From NCBI GenBank assembly GCA_018821785.1, contig JAHJLI010000008.1, forward strand, positions 1-64,000: a stretch of DNA of 64,000 bases, written 5' to 3'. Source of the DNA: Pseudomonadota bacterium (GTDB lineage: Bacteria; Desulfobacterota; Desulfobulbia; Desulfobulbales; Desulfocapsaceae). The position numbers and the translations under genes were made by a program. Shown one piece after another: positions 63,842-64,000 of this stretch. The notes under the pieces are model-generated. The model saw only the letters and a program-made list of their open reading frames with translations. It searched no databases and was not told the origin of the DNA. The number at the start of each line of letters is the position of its first letter. Positions within the stretch are counted from its first letter, which is position 1.

Positions 63842-64000
63842 TCAGGAGTTGATGAGGACTGCGATGCGTGCCCATCTCACAGTGCCGTCATCCCACGAAA
63901 AATAGATCTGGGTGACTCTGCCGACGATATCCCGCATGTCGAGCGGTCCGAAGGTAGAGCTATCGATGGCCTCTTTGCTGGATCCCTTGACCATGACAGT
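63842..64000 (-). CDS. Signal peptidase I C-terminal end (partial)
   Basis: Minus-strand frame open to the edge: VMVKGSSKEAIDSSTFGPLD then DIVGRVTQIYFSWDDGTVRW and ARIAVLINS. It follows the LepB pattern (VMGDNRxxSxDSRxFGPV...IVGRxxxxYxSW...VRWxRI), with GSSKEAIDS in place of GDNRxxSxDS. Catalytic Ser and Lys would be outside the window. Stop at 63842-63844. Confidence 0.65.
   Translation of the reverse strand, partial: TVMVKGSSKEAIDSSTFGPLDMRDIVGRVTQIYFSWDDGTVRWARIAVLINS

Overview
The window reads as chromosome of an anaerobic, Gram-negative Desulfobacterota (former Deltaproteobacteria), most likely a Desulfobulbales-type sulfate or sulfur reducer. This is inference from gene content: a ferredoxin-linked branched-chain 2-oxoacid oxidoreductase next to a leucine dehydrogenase, an EtfAB plus membrane HdrD-like iron-sulfur oxidoreductase with acyl-CoA dehydrogenase, three histidine kinase/sigma-54 activator pairs, and several universal stress proteins. 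There are no rRNA, tRNA or CRISPR features and no complete prophage or IS.

Layout. 1-3.7 kb: a sigma-54 two-component pair (activator cut by the window edge), a decayed REP-type transposase and a YkgJ-like cysteine cluster protein. 3.8-8.0 kb: an arginine/basic amino-acid ABC importer in the order ATPase, binding protein, two permeases, AotO-like hydrolase. 8.4-14.2 kb: a tripartite RND efflux operon. 14.2-18.0 kb: small proteins, MgtE and citrate synthase. 18.1-21.3 kb: a peptide/protein-modification cluster (RimK-like ATP-grasp ligase, GNAT, SET-domain protein, XRE-cupin regulator); the GNAT gene has a T12 run that breaks its frame right after the coupled start codon.

21.4-30.3 kb is the most interesting locus. 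A Lon-type protease with a response-regulator receiver inserted between its helical linker and its AAA+ module lies divergent to an operon of Usp-membrane protein, TauE/SafE exporter, tandem Usp and a small membrane protein. The shared intergenic region carries two divergent sigma-54 promoter candidates and three helically phased TTGCAA-type palindromes. A histidine kinase and sigma-54 activator lie convergent with the Lon gene. I propose one stress regulon in which phosphorelay controls both transcription and proteolysis.

30.8-34.5 kb: 2-oxoisovalerate:ferredoxin oxidoreductase and leucine dehydrogenase. 34.7-45.3 kb: housekeeping and single genes (YgjV, TcdA, TruA, OvoA, ThpR, FadH-like reductase, radical SAM) with an AT-rich insert at 36.8-38.4 kb. 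45.4-53.5 kb: a fatty-acid module (FadL-type porin, thioesterase, SCP2, EtfA, EtfB, membrane EtfAB:quinone oxidoreductase, acyl-CoA dehydrogenase) faced by a MerR regulator whose probable operator lies in the spacer of the acyl-CoA dehydrogenase promoter.

53.5-64 kb is an accessory region with decayed DNA: an orphan receiver, an IS3-type remnant, a Usp gene with a sigma-54 promoter, a sigma-54-driven trio (degenerate cytidylate-kinase-like protein, membrane protein with a cysteine tail, receiver) and a third kinase/activator pair. Two loci (53.4-53.8 and 62.2-63.7 kb) are remnants of one duplicated segment that lost genes reciprocally. A two-hairpin repeat occurs at 27.4, 30.4 and 51.5 kb.
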